From: Lachnospiraceae bacterium KH1T2
Lineage (GTDB): Bacteria > Bacillota > Clostridia > Lachnospirales > Lachnospiraceae
Direction: 5' to 3'
NCBI GenBank assembly: GCA_900114405.1
Contig: FOSY01000001.1
Span: 425,278 to 489,277 of the forward strand
Length of the DNA: 64,000 bases
Of the stretch, positions 17,241 through 26,809 are shown one piece after another. The translations under genes and the position numbers were made by a program. How positions within the stretch are numbered: position 1 is the stretch's first letter; each line of letters opens with the position of its first letter. The notes beneath the pieces were generated by a model that had not been told where the DNA came from, ran no database searches, and saw only the letters and a list, made by a program, of their open reading frames with translations.

Positions 17241-18035
17241 TCACCCAAGCAATGCTTTATCAGAAGCAAATTCCTCTCCGGATACAACAGCAAACTGATG
17301 CAGGAGATCCTCTACCGTCAAATTCTTCTTTTTTAATCCCTTTATATCAAGTATTATCTTGCCTTCATTCATCATGATAAGTCTGTTTCCATGCGCGATA
17401 GCATCTTTCATATTATGCGTTATCATGAGCGTAGTAAGATGATTCTGATTTACAACTCTGTCTGTCGCCTCTAAAACTTTCTCTGCAGTTTTCGGGTCAA
17501 GCGCTGCCGTATGCTCGTCGAGAAGAAGTACTTTTGGCTTTACAAGAGTCGCCATCAAAAGAGTAAGTGCCTGTCTCTGTCCACCTGAAAGGAGTCCTAC
17601 TTTTGCAGTCATCCTGTCTTCAAGTCCGAGTTTTAGCTCTGCAAGCTTCTCTTTATAAAGTTTTTTCTCCGCTCTTGTAACTCCCCAGCCAAGTCCTCTT
17701 TTCCTACCTCTTCGATAAGCAAGTGCAAGATTTTCCTCTATCTCCATCGTAGCCGCACTGCCAAGCATAGGGTCCTGAAATACACGTCCTATCATGTCAG
17801 CTCTCTTGAAGTCCGGAAGCCCCGTAACATCTGTGCCGTCAATTATGATCCTTCCTTCATCAACCGGCCACACACCTGCTACTGCATTGAGCATGGTTGA
17901 TTTTCCAGCGCCGTTACCGCCTATCACTGTCACAAAGTCCCCATCTTCAAGCTTGAGGTCTATCCCGTCAAGCGCTGTCTTTTCATTGATCGTTCCCGGA
18001 TTGAAGGTCTTATGTATATTTATTAATTCAAGCAT
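17241..18035 (-). CDS. ABC importer ATPase (TrpXYZ/YvrA-like type)
   Basis: A 264-residue ATP-binding subunit with Walker A GGNGAGKST, signature LSGGQRQ, Walker B LLLDEH with the catalytic Glu, and the switch His in MITHNMKD. It is the third gene of an operon with a substrate-binding lipoprotein and a single permease and overlaps the permease gene by 8 bases. This three-gene layout with a PF04392-type binding protein is known for tryptophan/tyrosine and other amino-acid-type importers; the substrate here is not determined. Confidence 0.85.
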   Translation of the reverse strand: MLELINIHKTFNPGTINEKTALDGIDLKLEDGDFVTVIGGNGAGKSTMLNAVAGVWPVDEGRIIIDGTDVTGLPDFKRADMIGRVFQDPMLGSAATMEIEENLALAYRRGRKRGLGWGVTRAEKKLYKEKLAELKLGLEDRMTAKVGLLSGGQRQALTLLMATLVKPKVLLLDEHTAALDPKTAEKVLEATDRVVNQNHLTTLMITHNMKDAIAHGNRLIMMNEGKIILDIKGLKKKNLTVEDLLHQFAVVSGEEFASDKALLG

Positions 18036-18966
18036 TTACTCTCCCTCTCTTTCCGGCTCTTCTAAATGAGCTCTTGGCCTGTGCTCTAAGATATGGAACA
18101 GCAAGGAATACCGCAACTATAACAGCTGTCATAAGCTTAAGGAAATTAGAATTGAGTTTAAGCCAAAGTGCTATGACAACAACTATATAATAAACAACCC
18201 CTCCAAATACTACGCAAGTGAGCCTTGCCGCAAAGTTTGTCTTTCGCAGAGCATCCGCAACAACCTCACCGATGATAATAGCTGCAAGTCCGATAACGAT
18301 AGAACCGCGTCCCATATTGATATCTGCAAAGCCCTGAAACTGTGCCATCAATCCTCCAGCGATAGCAACAAGTCCATTCGAAAGTGCAAGCCCCAATATC
18401 TTCATGTTGTTAATATTGATTCCCTGCGCTTTACTCATCTCCACATTACATCCGGTTGCTCTAAGTGCTGAACCCTGCTCTGTTCCAAAGTACCAATAGA
18501 GAACACCGATTATAACTGCAGCTATTAAAAGTCCTACTACTAATGCTCTGGTCACTGTTCTTGATGAAACAGCAAGTGCAAACTTATCAACACTTACCGC
18601 CTGATTTGCCTTCATTCCCATGATTGCAAGGTTTATGGAATAAAGAGCAAACTGTGTTAAGATTCCCGAAAGTATCGCAGGTATACCAAGTTTAGTATGA
18701 ATTATCCCTGTAACTGTTCCTGCCACGATTCCCGCAAGCATTGCAAAAAGTACCGCCGCCCACGGATTCACACCGCCAAGTATCAGCATGACAGTGACAG
18801 CTCCGCCTGTGGTAAATGTGCCGTCAACTGTCATATCTGCCACATTCAATATCCTAAATGTAAGATATACTCCAAGGGCTACAATTCCCCAAATAAGCCC
18901 CTGTGCAATCCCGCCAGGCAGGCTGTTGAAAAGTGTATTCGGATTAAGTGATGCAAAATAAGTCAT
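18028..18966 (-). CDS. ABC importer permease (BPD_transp_2 family)
   Basis: A 312-residue, highly hydrophobic permease with eight or more predicted helices. It is related to branched-chain amino acid/ribose-type permeases and to the permease of PF04392 systems. The ATG at 18964-18966 is chosen because GAGGAA lies about 10 bases upstream; an ATG three codons earlier overlaps the stop of the binding-protein gene and is too close to that site. It works with the adjacent binding protein and ATPase. Confidence 0.85.
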   Translation of the reverse strand: MTYFASLNPNTLFNSLPGGIAQGLIWGIVALGVYLTFRILNVADMTVDGTFTTGGAVTVMLILGGVNPWAAVLFAMLAGIVAGTVTGIIHTKLGIPAILSGILTQFALYSINLAIMGMKANQAVSVDKFALAVSSRTVTRALVVGLLIAAVIIGVLYWYFGTEQGSALRATGCNVEMSKAQGININNMKILGLALSNGLVAIAGGLMAQFQGFADINMGRGSIVIGLAAIIIGEVVADALRKTNFAARLTCVVFGGVVYYIVVVIALWLKLNSNFLKLMTAVIVAVFLAVPYLRAQAKSSFRRAGKRGRVNA

Positions 18967-18971
18967 AATGA

Positions 18972-20018
18972 TCATTCCTCTATTGCTTCATATTCATCAG
19001 GAACTGTAACGCCCAGCGCATCACAGATCGTTTTATTGTACTTCTTTACAGGATTAGCATAGTACTCAACAGGCATTTCCTTAATGTCTGCCTCACCATT
19101 TAAGATCTTGACCGCCATCTCACCTGTAGTTCTTCCAAGCTCATAATATGAAATAGAAAGTGTTGCAATACCACAACCCTTTGCAAGTCCCTCTTCGCCA
19201 GTGATGATCGGAATACCTGCCGGCTGTGCCACGTTGTTTATAGCCCCTGTACATGAAGCAGCTGTATTGTCTGTCGGGATATAAAGCGCATCATTTTCAC
19301 CGCACGCTGTCTGTGTAACCTGTGCTACGTCATTTGAATCTGCAAACGTATATATCTGGACAGTATGGCCTGACTCCTCAAGTGCCTCCTTAACTTTCTG
19401 CCCCTGATAAACTGAGTTATGCTCTGCTGAACAGTAAAGAATACCTATTTTTTTCGCATCCGGAAGCAGTTCATCAAACATAGCTGCCTGCTGATCAAGC
19501 GGTGCAAGATCAGAAGTTCCTGAAATATTCTTTCCTACTGTACCGTCAAAACCATCAATTCCAAGTGCCTCACCATACTCCGTAACTGCAGTTCCAAGTA
19601 TCGGAATATCCGATGTAGCTGAAGCAGCTGCCTGAAGTGACGGTGTCGCATTCGCAAGAATCAGATCTACTCCATTTGAAGCGAATGTATTAACGATCGT
19701 AGAGCATGTAGCCGGATCACCCGATGCATTCTGTTCGTCAAAAGTCACTCTGTCTCCATAAGTTTCTGTAAGGACATCTTTGAAACCTTTTGTAGCCGCA
19801 TCAAGAGCTTCATGCTGTACCAGCTGGCAAATACCAACCGTAAATTTCTGATCAGATGATGCCGCTGATGAAGAGCCTGCACTTTCTGATGAAGATGCTG
19901 CTTCTGCAGAAGAAGCCTGCGCTGTACCTGCTGACTGAGCCGAACTTCCACACGCTGTAAGGCTCATTGCCATAACTGCTGCCATCGCCGCTGAAAATAA
20001 CTTTCTCATCTTTGCCAT
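18972..20018 (-). CDS. ABC importer substrate-binding lipoprotein (PF04392 type)
   Basis: A 348-residue lipoprotein. The signal peptide ends in a lipobox with the acylated Cys in SLTACGSS, followed by a Ser/Ala-rich linker and a two-lobe periplasmic-binding fold (FTVGICQLVQHEALD..., GILYCSAEHNS..., YIPTDNT...). It is the first gene of the operon with a permease and an ATPase. GGAGGGTAG precedes the ATG. The family binds aromatic amino acids or related ligands in characterised cases, but specificity cannot be read here. Confidence 0.9.
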   Translation of the reverse strand: MAKMRKLFSAAMAAVMAMSLTACGSSAQSAGTAQASSAEAASSSESAGSSSAASSDQKFTVGICQLVQHEALDAATKGFKDVLTETYGDRVTFDEQNASGDPATCSTIVNTFASNGVDLILANATPSLQAAASATSDIPILGTAVTEYGEALGIDGFDGTVGKNISGTSDLAPLDQQAAMFDELLPDAKKIGILYCSAEHNSVYQGQKVKEALEESGHTVQIYTFADSNDVAQVTQTACGENDALYIPTDNTAASCTGAINNVAQPAGIPIITGEEGLAKGCGIATLSISYYELGRTTGEMAVKILNGEADIKEMPVEYYANPVKKYNKTICDALGVTVPDEYEAIEE

Positions 20019-20097
20019 AAACTACCCTCCATTTTATTATCCACAATTCTTTATCGATTTAACGCTTTTACGCATCAAAGCATAAAAGTATAATTGC

Positions 20098-20126
20098 ATA
20101 ATATAACATAGGCAAAGAAAAGTCAA
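20098..20126 (-). promoter_or_regulatory. Sigma-A promoter of the ABC importer operon
   Basis: TTGACT (20121-20126), 17-base spacer, TATTAT (20098-20103) on the minus strand, about 80 bases before the binding-protein start. The leader shows no T-box or riboswitch signature. Confidence 0.7.
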
Positions 20127-20132
20127 TAACTC

Positions 20133-20159
20133 AAAAAGCATCGAGATTTCTCCCGATGC
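20133..20159 (-). terminator. Intrinsic terminator after the PH-domain gene
   Basis: A 22-base hairpin (20138-20159) with GCATCG/CGATGC outer stem is followed on the minus strand by TTTTT (20133-20137). It ends the operon galM-like, MATE, MATE, dehydrogenase, PH protein, and lies next to the -35 of the ABC importer promoter. Confidence 0.85.
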
Positions 20160-20191
20160 CATCTGAATGTAAACCCATATACAATTTTTCT

Positions 20192-20569
20192 TCAGTCCTC
20201 ATTATTATCATCATCGTCATCATAATCAAGTAATTCACGATTTGATACACGATTCATCTGTCTCTGCTTTTCTACTACCTCTGAAAGAAGCTCTTTAACG
20301 TCCTTAGGATTTTTAATATTCTTTATTTCAAAATCACCAAGTGTTTTGTCCGCTGACTTTACGTATATCGTACCAACACCGAATATTTTCTGTCCCAAAG
20401 TACGCACCAGCTGAACATCGAGGATTCTGTAAAGTCTAACTTCATCTTCTCTTGAAGTCAGTAAACCTGTCTCTATAAAAAGTCTGTCTTCTTTAAGCGT
20501 ATATCTTGTAAAGCTTAATGGTAAACCAAAAAGTGTTCTCTTTTTATCTGTCCATAATGTCTCTGTCAT
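20192..20569 (-). CDS. Bacterial PH-domain protein (bPH2/YdbS-like)
   Basis: A 125-residue protein whose body is a single bPH2-type domain: repeated strands such as LFGLPLSFTRYTL and DEVRLYRILDVQL, then a C-terminal helix and a very acidic Asp-rich tail. There is no membrane segment, unlike most YdbS/YdbT proteins. The function is unknown. AAGGGG lies 8 bases before the chosen ATG; an ATG eight codons upstream overlaps the dehydrogenase stop and lacks a site. It is the last gene of a five-gene operon. Confidence 0.75.
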   Translation of the reverse strand: MTETLWTDKKRTLFGLPLSFTRYTLKEDRLFIETGLLTSREDEVRLYRILDVQLVRTLGQKIFGVGTIYVKSADKTLGDFEIKNIKNPKDVKELLSEVVEKQRQMNRVSNRELLDYDDDDDNNED

Positions 20570-20589
20570 TTTATGTCCCCTTTCCAAAC

Positions 20590-21552
20590 TCACTCATTCA
20601 CTATGTGTGTAGGCTTTCCTGCAGCCCACGCAGCAATATTTTTCTTAACTTCATTTATACATCTGAGGCGGGCTTCCGTACTTCCCCATGCCATATGCGG
20701 CGTGATTATAAGCCTGTCGCTGTCCTGAAGCTTGAGAAGCTTTGAATCCTTCGGAAGCGGCTCTTTCGTCAATACATCGATGCCCGCTGCCGCGATTTCT
20801 CCACTATCCAATGCTTCATAAAGATCATCTTCATTTACGATCGGTCCTCTTGCCACGTTTATAAGTATAGCTATATTTTTCATCTTTGTAAAAGCAGCCT
20901 TATCAAAAAGATTTCTTGTACGCTCACTCAAAGGGCAATGAATAGAAATTATGTCTGAGCGTGATAAAAGCTCATCAAAGCTTACCTGCTCATACTCTGT
21001 ACAATCGCTGTGACCACTTGAAGCATAAAATATTACTTTCGCTCCAAAGCTCTCTGCTATCCTTGCCGTCTTTCTGCCGATATTACCCATACCGACAATC
21101 CCCCATGTCATTTCCGAAAGCTCACGGAAAGGTCTGTCCAGGCAGCAGAAGTGCTCCTGTGAAGAATATGCTCCGCTCTTTACGAAATTGTCATAGTGAT
21201 CTAAGTGTTCTAAAAGGTAAAAGAGAAGTGCAAAAGTATGCTGCGCTACAGAATCTGTGGAATAATTCACCACATTTGCAACTTTCACTCCACGCTCACT
21301 GCATGCTTTCAGATCAACGTTGTCATACCCTGTGGCAAATTCGCAGATAAGCTTAAGTTCAGGTGCTTTCGCTAAAATCTCTTTTGTGATGCGGCTCTTA
21401 TTTATAAGCAGCACATCCGCTCCCTTAAGGCGCTCCTGTGCATTTTCCTCTGTGATCTTGTCCGCATAGTAATCTACCTCGCCCAGATCATCGTAAATTC
21501 TTGGGTTTATGTCATTTCCAACACTATCAATATCGGCTGCAACAATTTTCAT
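20590..21552 (-). CDS. D-isomer-specific 2-hydroxyacid dehydrogenase
   Basis: A 320-residue NAD(P)-dependent dehydrogenase. The Rossmann motif GMGNIGRKTA is present, with the catalytic triad as Arg in NVARG, Glu in LTKEPL and His in TPHMAWG. The Trp after His-Met-Ala recalls glycerate/hydroxypyruvate reductases, but the substrate is not fixed. It lies 25 bases after the second MATE gene and just before the PH-domain gene, all on the minus strand. Confidence 0.88.
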   Translation of the reverse strand: MKIVAADIDSVGNDINPRIYDDLGEVDYYADKITEENAQERLKGADVLLINKSRITKEILAKAPELKLICEFATGYDNVDLKACSERGVKVANVVNYSTDSVAQHTFALLFYLLEHLDHYDNFVKSGAYSSQEHFCCLDRPFRELSEMTWGIVGMGNIGRKTARIAESFGAKVIFYASSGHSDCTEYEQVSFDELLSRSDIISIHCPLSERTRNLFDKAAFTKMKNIAILINVARGPIVNEDDLYEALDSGEIAAAGIDVLTKEPLPKDSKLLKLQDSDRLIITPHMAWGSTEARLRCINEVKKNIAAWAAGKPTHIVNE

Positions 21553-21577
21553 ACTCGCACCTCCACACTGTTGTTCA

Positions 21578-22921
21578 TTATTTATTATAAACTTTCTTAG
21601 CGATCACTATATATGCGATCAGCGTAGCTGCTCCTGTCACGACCCAAGTAAGCGGATATACGCAGGCAACCTGCGCAAAGCTTGTCCATTTTCCAAATGT
21701 AAAATAAATATATACGAGCCTTACTCCGCAGCAGCCTATCATAGAGATCACGGCAGGAAGCATCGAATGCCCTATTCCTCTGAGTGAAGCACCCGAAATC
21801 TCATACGAAGCAGTCATAGGCTCAAGCATCGCTATGCAAAATGTCCTTACGATACCATATCTTATAACCTCTTCATCAGATGTAAAAAGGTGAAGCAGCT
21901 GTTCTCTGAAAAAGGTAAATGTACCGGCTACGATTGCGCAAAAGCCAACCGCCGAAAACATCGCTATCCTAAATATCTTTTTACATCTTTCAAAATTCCC
22001 CGCAGCATAGTTCTGGCTCACGAAGGTCATACAGCTCTGAGCAAAACCATTCACAACGAAGTAACTTATGTACTCAAAATTCAATGCTGCCGAATTACCG
22101 GCAATACATGCTGCGCCGAAGAAATTAATCGCCGCCTGTATGACTGTATTTGAAAACGAGAAAATCGTACCCTGAAGCCCAGCCGGCCCTCCTATTTTTA
22201 TAGTTTTTATAAGACATTCTTTATCGATTCTGAGCTTTCTCATGTCAAGATGAAGAACACCTTGCTCTTCTCTCAGGATCTTTATTATCATATACGCACC
22301 GAAGCCATTCGAAATAGTAGTTGCGAGCCCCACTCCGGCAGCACTCATGTCACAGTATATTACAAAGAAAAGATTCAAAAATATGTTTATGATACCCGAA
22401 ACCGCAAGACAGTAAAGCGGACGTTTTGAGTCACCAACTGAGCGGAGTATCGCACTTCCAAAGTTATATATCATCAAAAATGGCATACCGATGAAATAAA
22501 ACCTCAAATACTCCACTGCAAGCTCAAGTACATCCGTCGGTGTACTGAGCGCCTCTAATATAGGTCTTGCAGCAGCGATTCCGATAAAGAGCACTATGAC
22601 ACCGCTTATCAGTGAAAGAAGTACACTCGTATGTACAGCATCAGATACCCTTTCCTTTTTATCTTTACCGATGAAGTCAGCTATTACAACATTAGCGCCG
22701 ACTGAAAGCCCTGTGAAAAGTGACACGATGATATTTATGACCGGCGCATTACTTCCCACCGCTGCCATTGCGGCACTTGTAGAAAATTTTCCCACTACCG
22801 CAACATCGGCAGCATTAAATAATTGCTGCAGGATACTGCTTAGCGCAAGTGGTATCGCCACCATACACAGCTTGTCAAAAATGCTTCCTTCAAGCATATT
22901 AATTTCAGATTTTTTACGCAA
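21578..22921 (-). CDS. MATE-family efflux transporter (second of a tandem pair)
   Basis: A 447-residue, 12-helix MATE protein with two homologous halves (LFNAADVAVVGKF in the first and the repeat near residue 250). The family exports cationic drugs, metabolites or cell-wall precursors with Na+ or H+. The start is taken as a TTG that overlaps the end of the previous MATE gene by 8 bases and has GGGAA just upstream; an ATG eight codons later lacks a site. Its partner MATE is the adjacent gene, suggesting recent duplication or a functional pair. Confidence 0.88.
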   Translation of the reverse strand: MRKKSEINMLEGSIFDKLCMVAIPLALSSILQQLFNAADVAVVGKFSTSAAMAAVGSNAPVINIIVSLFTGLSVGANVVIADFIGKDKKERVSDAVHTSVLLSLISGVIVLFIGIAAARPILEALSTPTDVLELAVEYLRFYFIGMPFLMIYNFGSAILRSVGDSKRPLYCLAVSGIINIFLNLFFVIYCDMSAAGVGLATTISNGFGAYMIIKILREEQGVLHLDMRKLRIDKECLIKTIKIGGPAGLQGTIFSFSNTVIQAAINFFGAACIAGNSAALNFEYISYFVVNGFAQSCMTFVSQNYAAGNFERCKKIFRIAMFSAVGFCAIVAGTFTFFREQLLHLFTSDEEVIRYGIVRTFCIAMLEPMTASYEISGASLRGIGHSMLPAVISMIGCCGVRLVYIYFTFGKWTSFAQVACVYPLTWVVTGAATLIAYIVIAKKVYNK

Positions 22922-24275
22922 TTTTTCCCATTCCTAACTGCTGTTTCCTTAGCGAATGCCAGAAATAAAAAGCTTCTGCACTCCCTGTAACTGCCCAGCT
23001 GAATATATACAACAAATATAATGATGTAATTGTTCCAAAAAATGCAAACACCGTGAATATCCAAATCGTTCTGAAAACGCATGTTCCAAGTATGACTATC
23101 ACCGTCGGGATAAGACCTTCACCTATACCTCGCGAAGCCGATATACTTTCATCCATGAAAGCCGAAAAGCCATACGAAAATCCCATCACAGTCAGGCGAT
23201 AAAGCCCTTCTTTAATTACATTGGCATCCCTTGTAAATAAAGACAGGAACAGCTTTCCTGATATCACAAGCGACACTCCGAGCAAGGTTCCGAAAGCAAA
23301 CGCATAAAACATACTTATCCAATACGTCTGCTTTACCCTGCGTATATTGCCGGCACCATAATTCTGACCTATATAACTTCCGCTTGCGGTATAAAATGCC
23401 GCCATTACATCATATACAAGTGCATCTGCATTTTGTGCCGCTGCATTTCCTGCAACGACTGTTGCGTTAAAGGTATTCACGCCATACTGCACGAAAAGGT
23501 TTGATATCTGAAATATCGCTCCCTGCAGCCCTGCCGGAAGCCCTATCAATAATATCTGCTTTGCCGGCATGGCATAAAGCCTTATCTTCCTGATAAATAA
23601 TCTGTGCTCTCCGTCAACCCTCATCAGCGCAGTAATTATACATGCAGCCGAAACATATTGAGAAATTGCACTTGCCATAGCAACTCCCGCGACATCAAGC
23701 TTAAAAATTATCACAAATACAAGATTCAGCACTACATTAAGTGCCCCGGATATTGAAAGAAACATAAGCGGTTTCTTTGTGTCTCCCGCTGCGCTGAATA
23801 CAGCACTTCCAAAATTATATATTGCCAGAGCCGGAAGTCCCATAAAGTATATGTGAAGATATAATTCGGCTCCTTCAAAAAGCTCACTCTTAGTTCCGAG
23901 CAGCTTCAATACAGGTGCTGCTTCGACCTGCCCGACAGCAAGGAGCGCTATTCCCATCACAAAGCTAATGATACATGCCGTGTGAACTGTATTGCTTATC
24001 TCACCTTGCTTCTTTCTTCCAAAGGCATGGGCTGTAACGATATTTACACCACTTCCGAATCCTATGATGAAATTAGTAAACACCGTTACCAATGTCGTTG
24101 TAGAACCTACCGCCCCAAGTGCGATAGTTCCGCCGAAGCGCCCAACTACGGCGACATCCGACATATTAAAAAGGATCTGCAAAAGGTTAGAAAATATAAG
24201 CGGGATACTAAATAGCAGTATCCCTTTCCAAAGTGACCCCTTAGTCATATCCTTTACACTATCAGAGGTTTTCAT
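22914..24275 (-). CDS. MATE-family efflux transporter (first of a tandem pair)
   Basis: A 453-residue MATE protein beginning at an ATG shortly after the end of the aldose epimerase-like gene; a TTG seven codons upstream that overlaps that gene is an alternative start. It has the family's LFNMSDVAVVGRFGG segment after helix 1 and about 12 helices. It is clearly diverged from the following MATE protein, so the pair is not a very recent duplication. The substrate is unknown. Confidence 0.88.
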   Translation of the reverse strand: MKTSDSVKDMTKGSLWKGILLFSIPLIFSNLLQILFNMSDVAVVGRFGGTIALGAVGSTTTLVTVFTNFIIGFGSGVNIVTAHAFGRKKQGEISNTVHTACIISFVMGIALLAVGQVEAAPVLKLLGTKSELFEGAELYLHIYFMGLPALAIYNFGSAVFSAAGDTKKPLMFLSISGALNVVLNLVFVIIFKLDVAGVAMASAISQYVSAACIITALMRVDGEHRLFIRKIRLYAMPAKQILLIGLPAGLQGAIFQISNLFVQYGVNTFNATVVAGNAAAQNADALVYDVMAAFYTASGSYIGQNYGAGNIRRVKQTYWISMFYAFAFGTLLGVSLVISGKLFLSLFTRDANVIKEGLYRLTVMGFSYGFSAFMDESISASRGIGEGLIPTVIVILGTCVFRTIWIFTVFAFFGTITSLYLLYIFSWAVTGSAEAFYFWHSLRKQQLGMGKIA

Positions 24276-24292
24276 TTTTATTGCTTCTACGA

Positions 24293-25162
24293 TCAATCAA
24301 CTGTGATCGAATATTCCTTTTCAAAAATCTTTCCTGCTTCAACGCTCTGCTCGAATTCTCTATCCTTGAGCTCTCCGCTGTATCCCTTTACATCTGCTCT
24401 TCCGTACCATGGCTCGATACATACAAACGGCGCATTTTTCTTAACCGGTGACCATACTCCAAAGAGCGGTGCATCAAATTTAAGTGTTACAAACGGCTTT
24501 TTATCCACTCCTGCCAGAGAAACTTCATGTGCCTGATCGTTTTCAACTATAAATACACCATTATCAAACGAATGCTCATTCAATGCTATATAGCCGTCCT
24601 TATCAGGCTGCATGTAATGCTTTTCATCAAGAGCTACCGGATCTTCAAATTTTCGCATTTCGAGCTCTTTATTTGTATCAAACTTAACATATGTGCCATT
24701 CTGTGTACCCTGTTCATCAAGTGTGATATTGAACGCAGGATGTGCACCTATGGCAAAATACATTGTCTCATTACCCGGATTTACTACTTTCCAATTTACT
24801 TTTATAGATGAACCCTCAAGCTTATATGCAATCCTAAGCTCAAATTCATAAGGATATCTTGCAAGTGTCTCTTCATTGCTCTTAAATGCAAATGTTATTT
24901 CGTCGCTCTTCTGCTCCACAAGCTCAAATTCATTATCTCTTGCAAAGCCATGCTGACCCATTTTATACTCTTTACCTTTTGTACGGTATACACCTTCATT
25001 CAAAGCACCTACGAACGGGAAAAGTACCGGTGAAGTCCTGTTCCAGAACTTTGGATCAGCACACCACATATATTCACGATCGCCCTTTTTAAGCGATTTA
25101 AGCTCTGCTCCAAAACTTTCGATCTCAGCTGTTAATTTTTCATTTGAAATAGTATATCTCAT
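24293..25162 (-). CDS. Aldose 1-epimerase-like protein (GalM/YeaD family)
   Basis: A 289-residue beta-sandwich mutarotase-like protein. Conserved features include the HGFARDNEF segment, GAHPAFN with the catalytic-type His and CIEPWYG with the acidic residue. The family interconverts anomers of aldoses or hexose 6-phosphates. GGAGGAAAG precedes the chosen ATG; an ATG five codons earlier lacks a site. It heads the operon with two MATE transporters, a dehydrogenase and a PH-domain protein. Confidence 0.88.
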   Translation of the reverse strand: MRYTISNEKLTAEIESFGAELKSLKKGDREYMWCADPKFWNRTSPVLFPFVGALNEGVYRTKGKEYKMGQHGFARDNEFELVEQKSDEITFAFKSNEETLARYPYEFELRIAYKLEGSSIKVNWKVVNPGNETMYFAIGAHPAFNITLDEQGTQNGTYVKFDTNKELEMRKFEDPVALDEKHYMQPDKDGYIALNEHSFDNGVFIVENDQAHEVSLAGVDKKPFVTLKFDAPLFGVWSPVKKNAPFVCIEPWYGRADVKGYSGELKDREFEQSVEAGKIFEKEYSITVD

Positions 25163-25281
25163 ATTACTTTCCTCCATGTATTAACCACATTCTTGATTGT
25201 AACAGGAAACACTCAAAATTTATATAGTAAAATGCATACAAAATTGTTGCCGGAGCAACAGTCAATATCTGTTTTTTCCCT

Positions 25282-25287
25282 TATAAT
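25282..25287 (+). promoter_or_regulatory. -10 element before the hemerythrin gene
   Basis: A perfect TATAAT 42 bases before the hemerythrin start. No good -35 is seen at the standard distance. Confidence 0.4.
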
Positions 25288-25329
25288 AAATTCAGGATTA
25301 ATCAGGAGAAATTTGAAAGAGGTTTAGCA

Positions 25330-25902
25330 ATGAACTATTGTATCGAAGTAATGAAAGAAGAACACGCAAACATTAAACGTATGGTGACAGTGATCAGGCA
25401 GATCTGCTGCAACATCCTTGAAGGCAGTGAAGTTCCGGTATCGGACTTCAGAAATATCACAGATTTCATCAAAAATTATGCCGACCATCATCACCACGGC
25501 AAAGAAGAAGCTTTTCTTTTCCCTGAAATGGTGAGCCGTCTTGGCAAAACTGCTGATAATCTCGTGACACACGGTATGCTTGTCGAGCATAATCTTGGCA
25601 GAAATTACAACATGGGACTTGGAATGGCACTTAACGCCTATGAGGCTTCTCCTTCAACACAGCTAAAGCTTGACATCGTTGGCAATGCATTCGGATACGC
25701 GTACGTTCTCTCTGAGCATATCCTGAAAGAAAATAATGTTGTATATCCCTTTGCCGAGAAAAATCTCCCGGCAGAAATTCTCGATAAAGTAAATGAAGAT
25801 TCAAAGAAATACGAAGAAGAAACGATGCTTAAAGGTGTACAGAGGCACTACCTTGATATGCTTGAAAGCTTAGAGAAAAAATATGGGATTTCTATGCTAT
25901 AA
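25330..25902 (+). CDS. Hemerythrin-domain protein
   Basis: A 190-residue four-helix hemerythrin-like protein with candidate di-iron ligands H12, H53-H56 and E60, H87 (LVEH), H130 and E134 (SEHILKENN). Known members bind or sense O2, or store iron; in anaerobes a role in oxygen or NO protection is likely but not shown. GAGGTTTAGCA precedes the ATG. It is followed 88 bases later by proC on the same strand. Confidence 0.88.
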   Translation: MNYCIEVMKEEHANIKRMVTVIRQICCNILEGSEVPVSDFRNITDFIKNYADHHHHGKEEAFLFPEMVSRLGKTADNLVTHGMLVEHNLGRNYNMGLGMALNAYEASPSTQLKLDIVGNAFGYAYVLSEHILKENNVVYPFAEKNLPAEILDKVNEDSKKYEEETMLKGVQRHYLDMLESLEKKYGISML

Positions 25903-25990
25903 TTCTTATAAATCAGGTTAATGGTGTCCTATGAATAACAATCCATGGCATCATATTTAACCCCAACATCAACTTATAAGGAGATCCTCT

Positions 25991-26770
25991 ATGAAAAATC
26001 TTGGTTTCATCGGTATGGGCAATATGGCACAGGCACTGGCGATCGGTTTTATAAGATCCGGCAGGATATCAAAAGAAAACGTCTTTGCCTTTGCTCCTAA
26101 TCAGGACAAGCTTAAAGCTAATGCAGAAAAGATCGGATTTACCCCGAAAGCATCTGTAACAGAACTCGTAGAAGCTGCTGATACGATCATAATGGCATGC
26201 AAACCTTATCAGATCGAATCTGTCCTAAAATGTATAGGTGATAAATTAAGAGGAAAAGCTCTTATTTCTATCGCCGCCGGATGGAACTATCAGAAATATC
26301 TAAATTACCTTAACAGTGATGTACGCTTTCAATTCGTTATGCCAAATACACCTGCAATGGTCGGCGAAGGTGTATTGCTCTTTGAAAGTACTAATTCCCT
26401 TGAAGCTAATGAACGACATGAGATAATGGAACTCTTCTCCACTACAGGTTTTGTTCAGGAGATAGATTCTTCCCTCATGGGCATCGCCGGTACCGTAACA
26501 GGATGCGGGCCTGCATTTGTAGATATAATGATCGAAGCTTATGCAGACGCTGCTGTTAAATATGGAGTCAAACGTTCTGATGCTTATAAGCTGGTTTCAC
26601 AAATGATCCTTGGCTCTGCCAAACTCCAGCTTGAAACCGGCGAACATCCCGCAATACTTAAAGACAATGTGTGCTCGCCTGCCGGAACCACCATACGCGG
26701 AGTCACCGCACTTGAGGAAAACGGCTTTCGCAATGCATGCATTAAATCCATAGATGTAATAATGAAATAA
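25991..26770 (+). CDS. proC: Pyrroline-5-carboxylate reductase
   Basis: Final step of proline biosynthesis: reduces 1-pyrroline-5-carboxylate with NAD(P)H. The 259-residue protein has the N-terminal Rossmann GMGNMAQALA, MPNTPAMVGEG, and the family signature near the C-terminus (SPAGTTIRGVTALEENGFR). AAGGAGATCC precedes the ATG. It has its own terminator. Confidence 0.95.
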   Translation: MKNLGFIGMGNMAQALAIGFIRSGRISKENVFAFAPNQDKLKANAEKIGFTPKASVTELVEAADTIIMACKPYQIESVLKCIGDKLRGKALISIAAGWNYQKYLNYLNSDVRFQFVMPNTPAMVGEGVLLFESTNSLEANERHEIMELFSTTGFVQEIDSSLMGIAGTVTGCGPAFVDIMIEAYADAAVKYGVKRSDAYKLVSQMILGSAKLQLETGEHPAILKDNVCSPAGTTIRGVTALEENGFRNACIKSIDVIMK

Positions 26771-26775
26771 TTTTT

Positions 26776-26805
26776 GAGGCGCATTGCTTTATCGCAATGC
26801 GCCTC
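26776..26805. terminator. Hairpin terminator between proC and the ABC-2 permease gene
   Basis: A perfect 12-bp stem (26776-26787 with 26794-26805) has a TTTATC loop. It is followed on the plus strand by TCGTTTATT, a modest T tail. The minus-strand side has no T run, so it mainly serves proC. Confidence 0.8.
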
Positions 26806-26809
26806 TCGT

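Noticed and set aside
20019..20191. Possible T-box leader for a tryptophan-type importer
   Set aside because: The leader is too short, and neither the conserved T-box motif nor a specifier stem is present.
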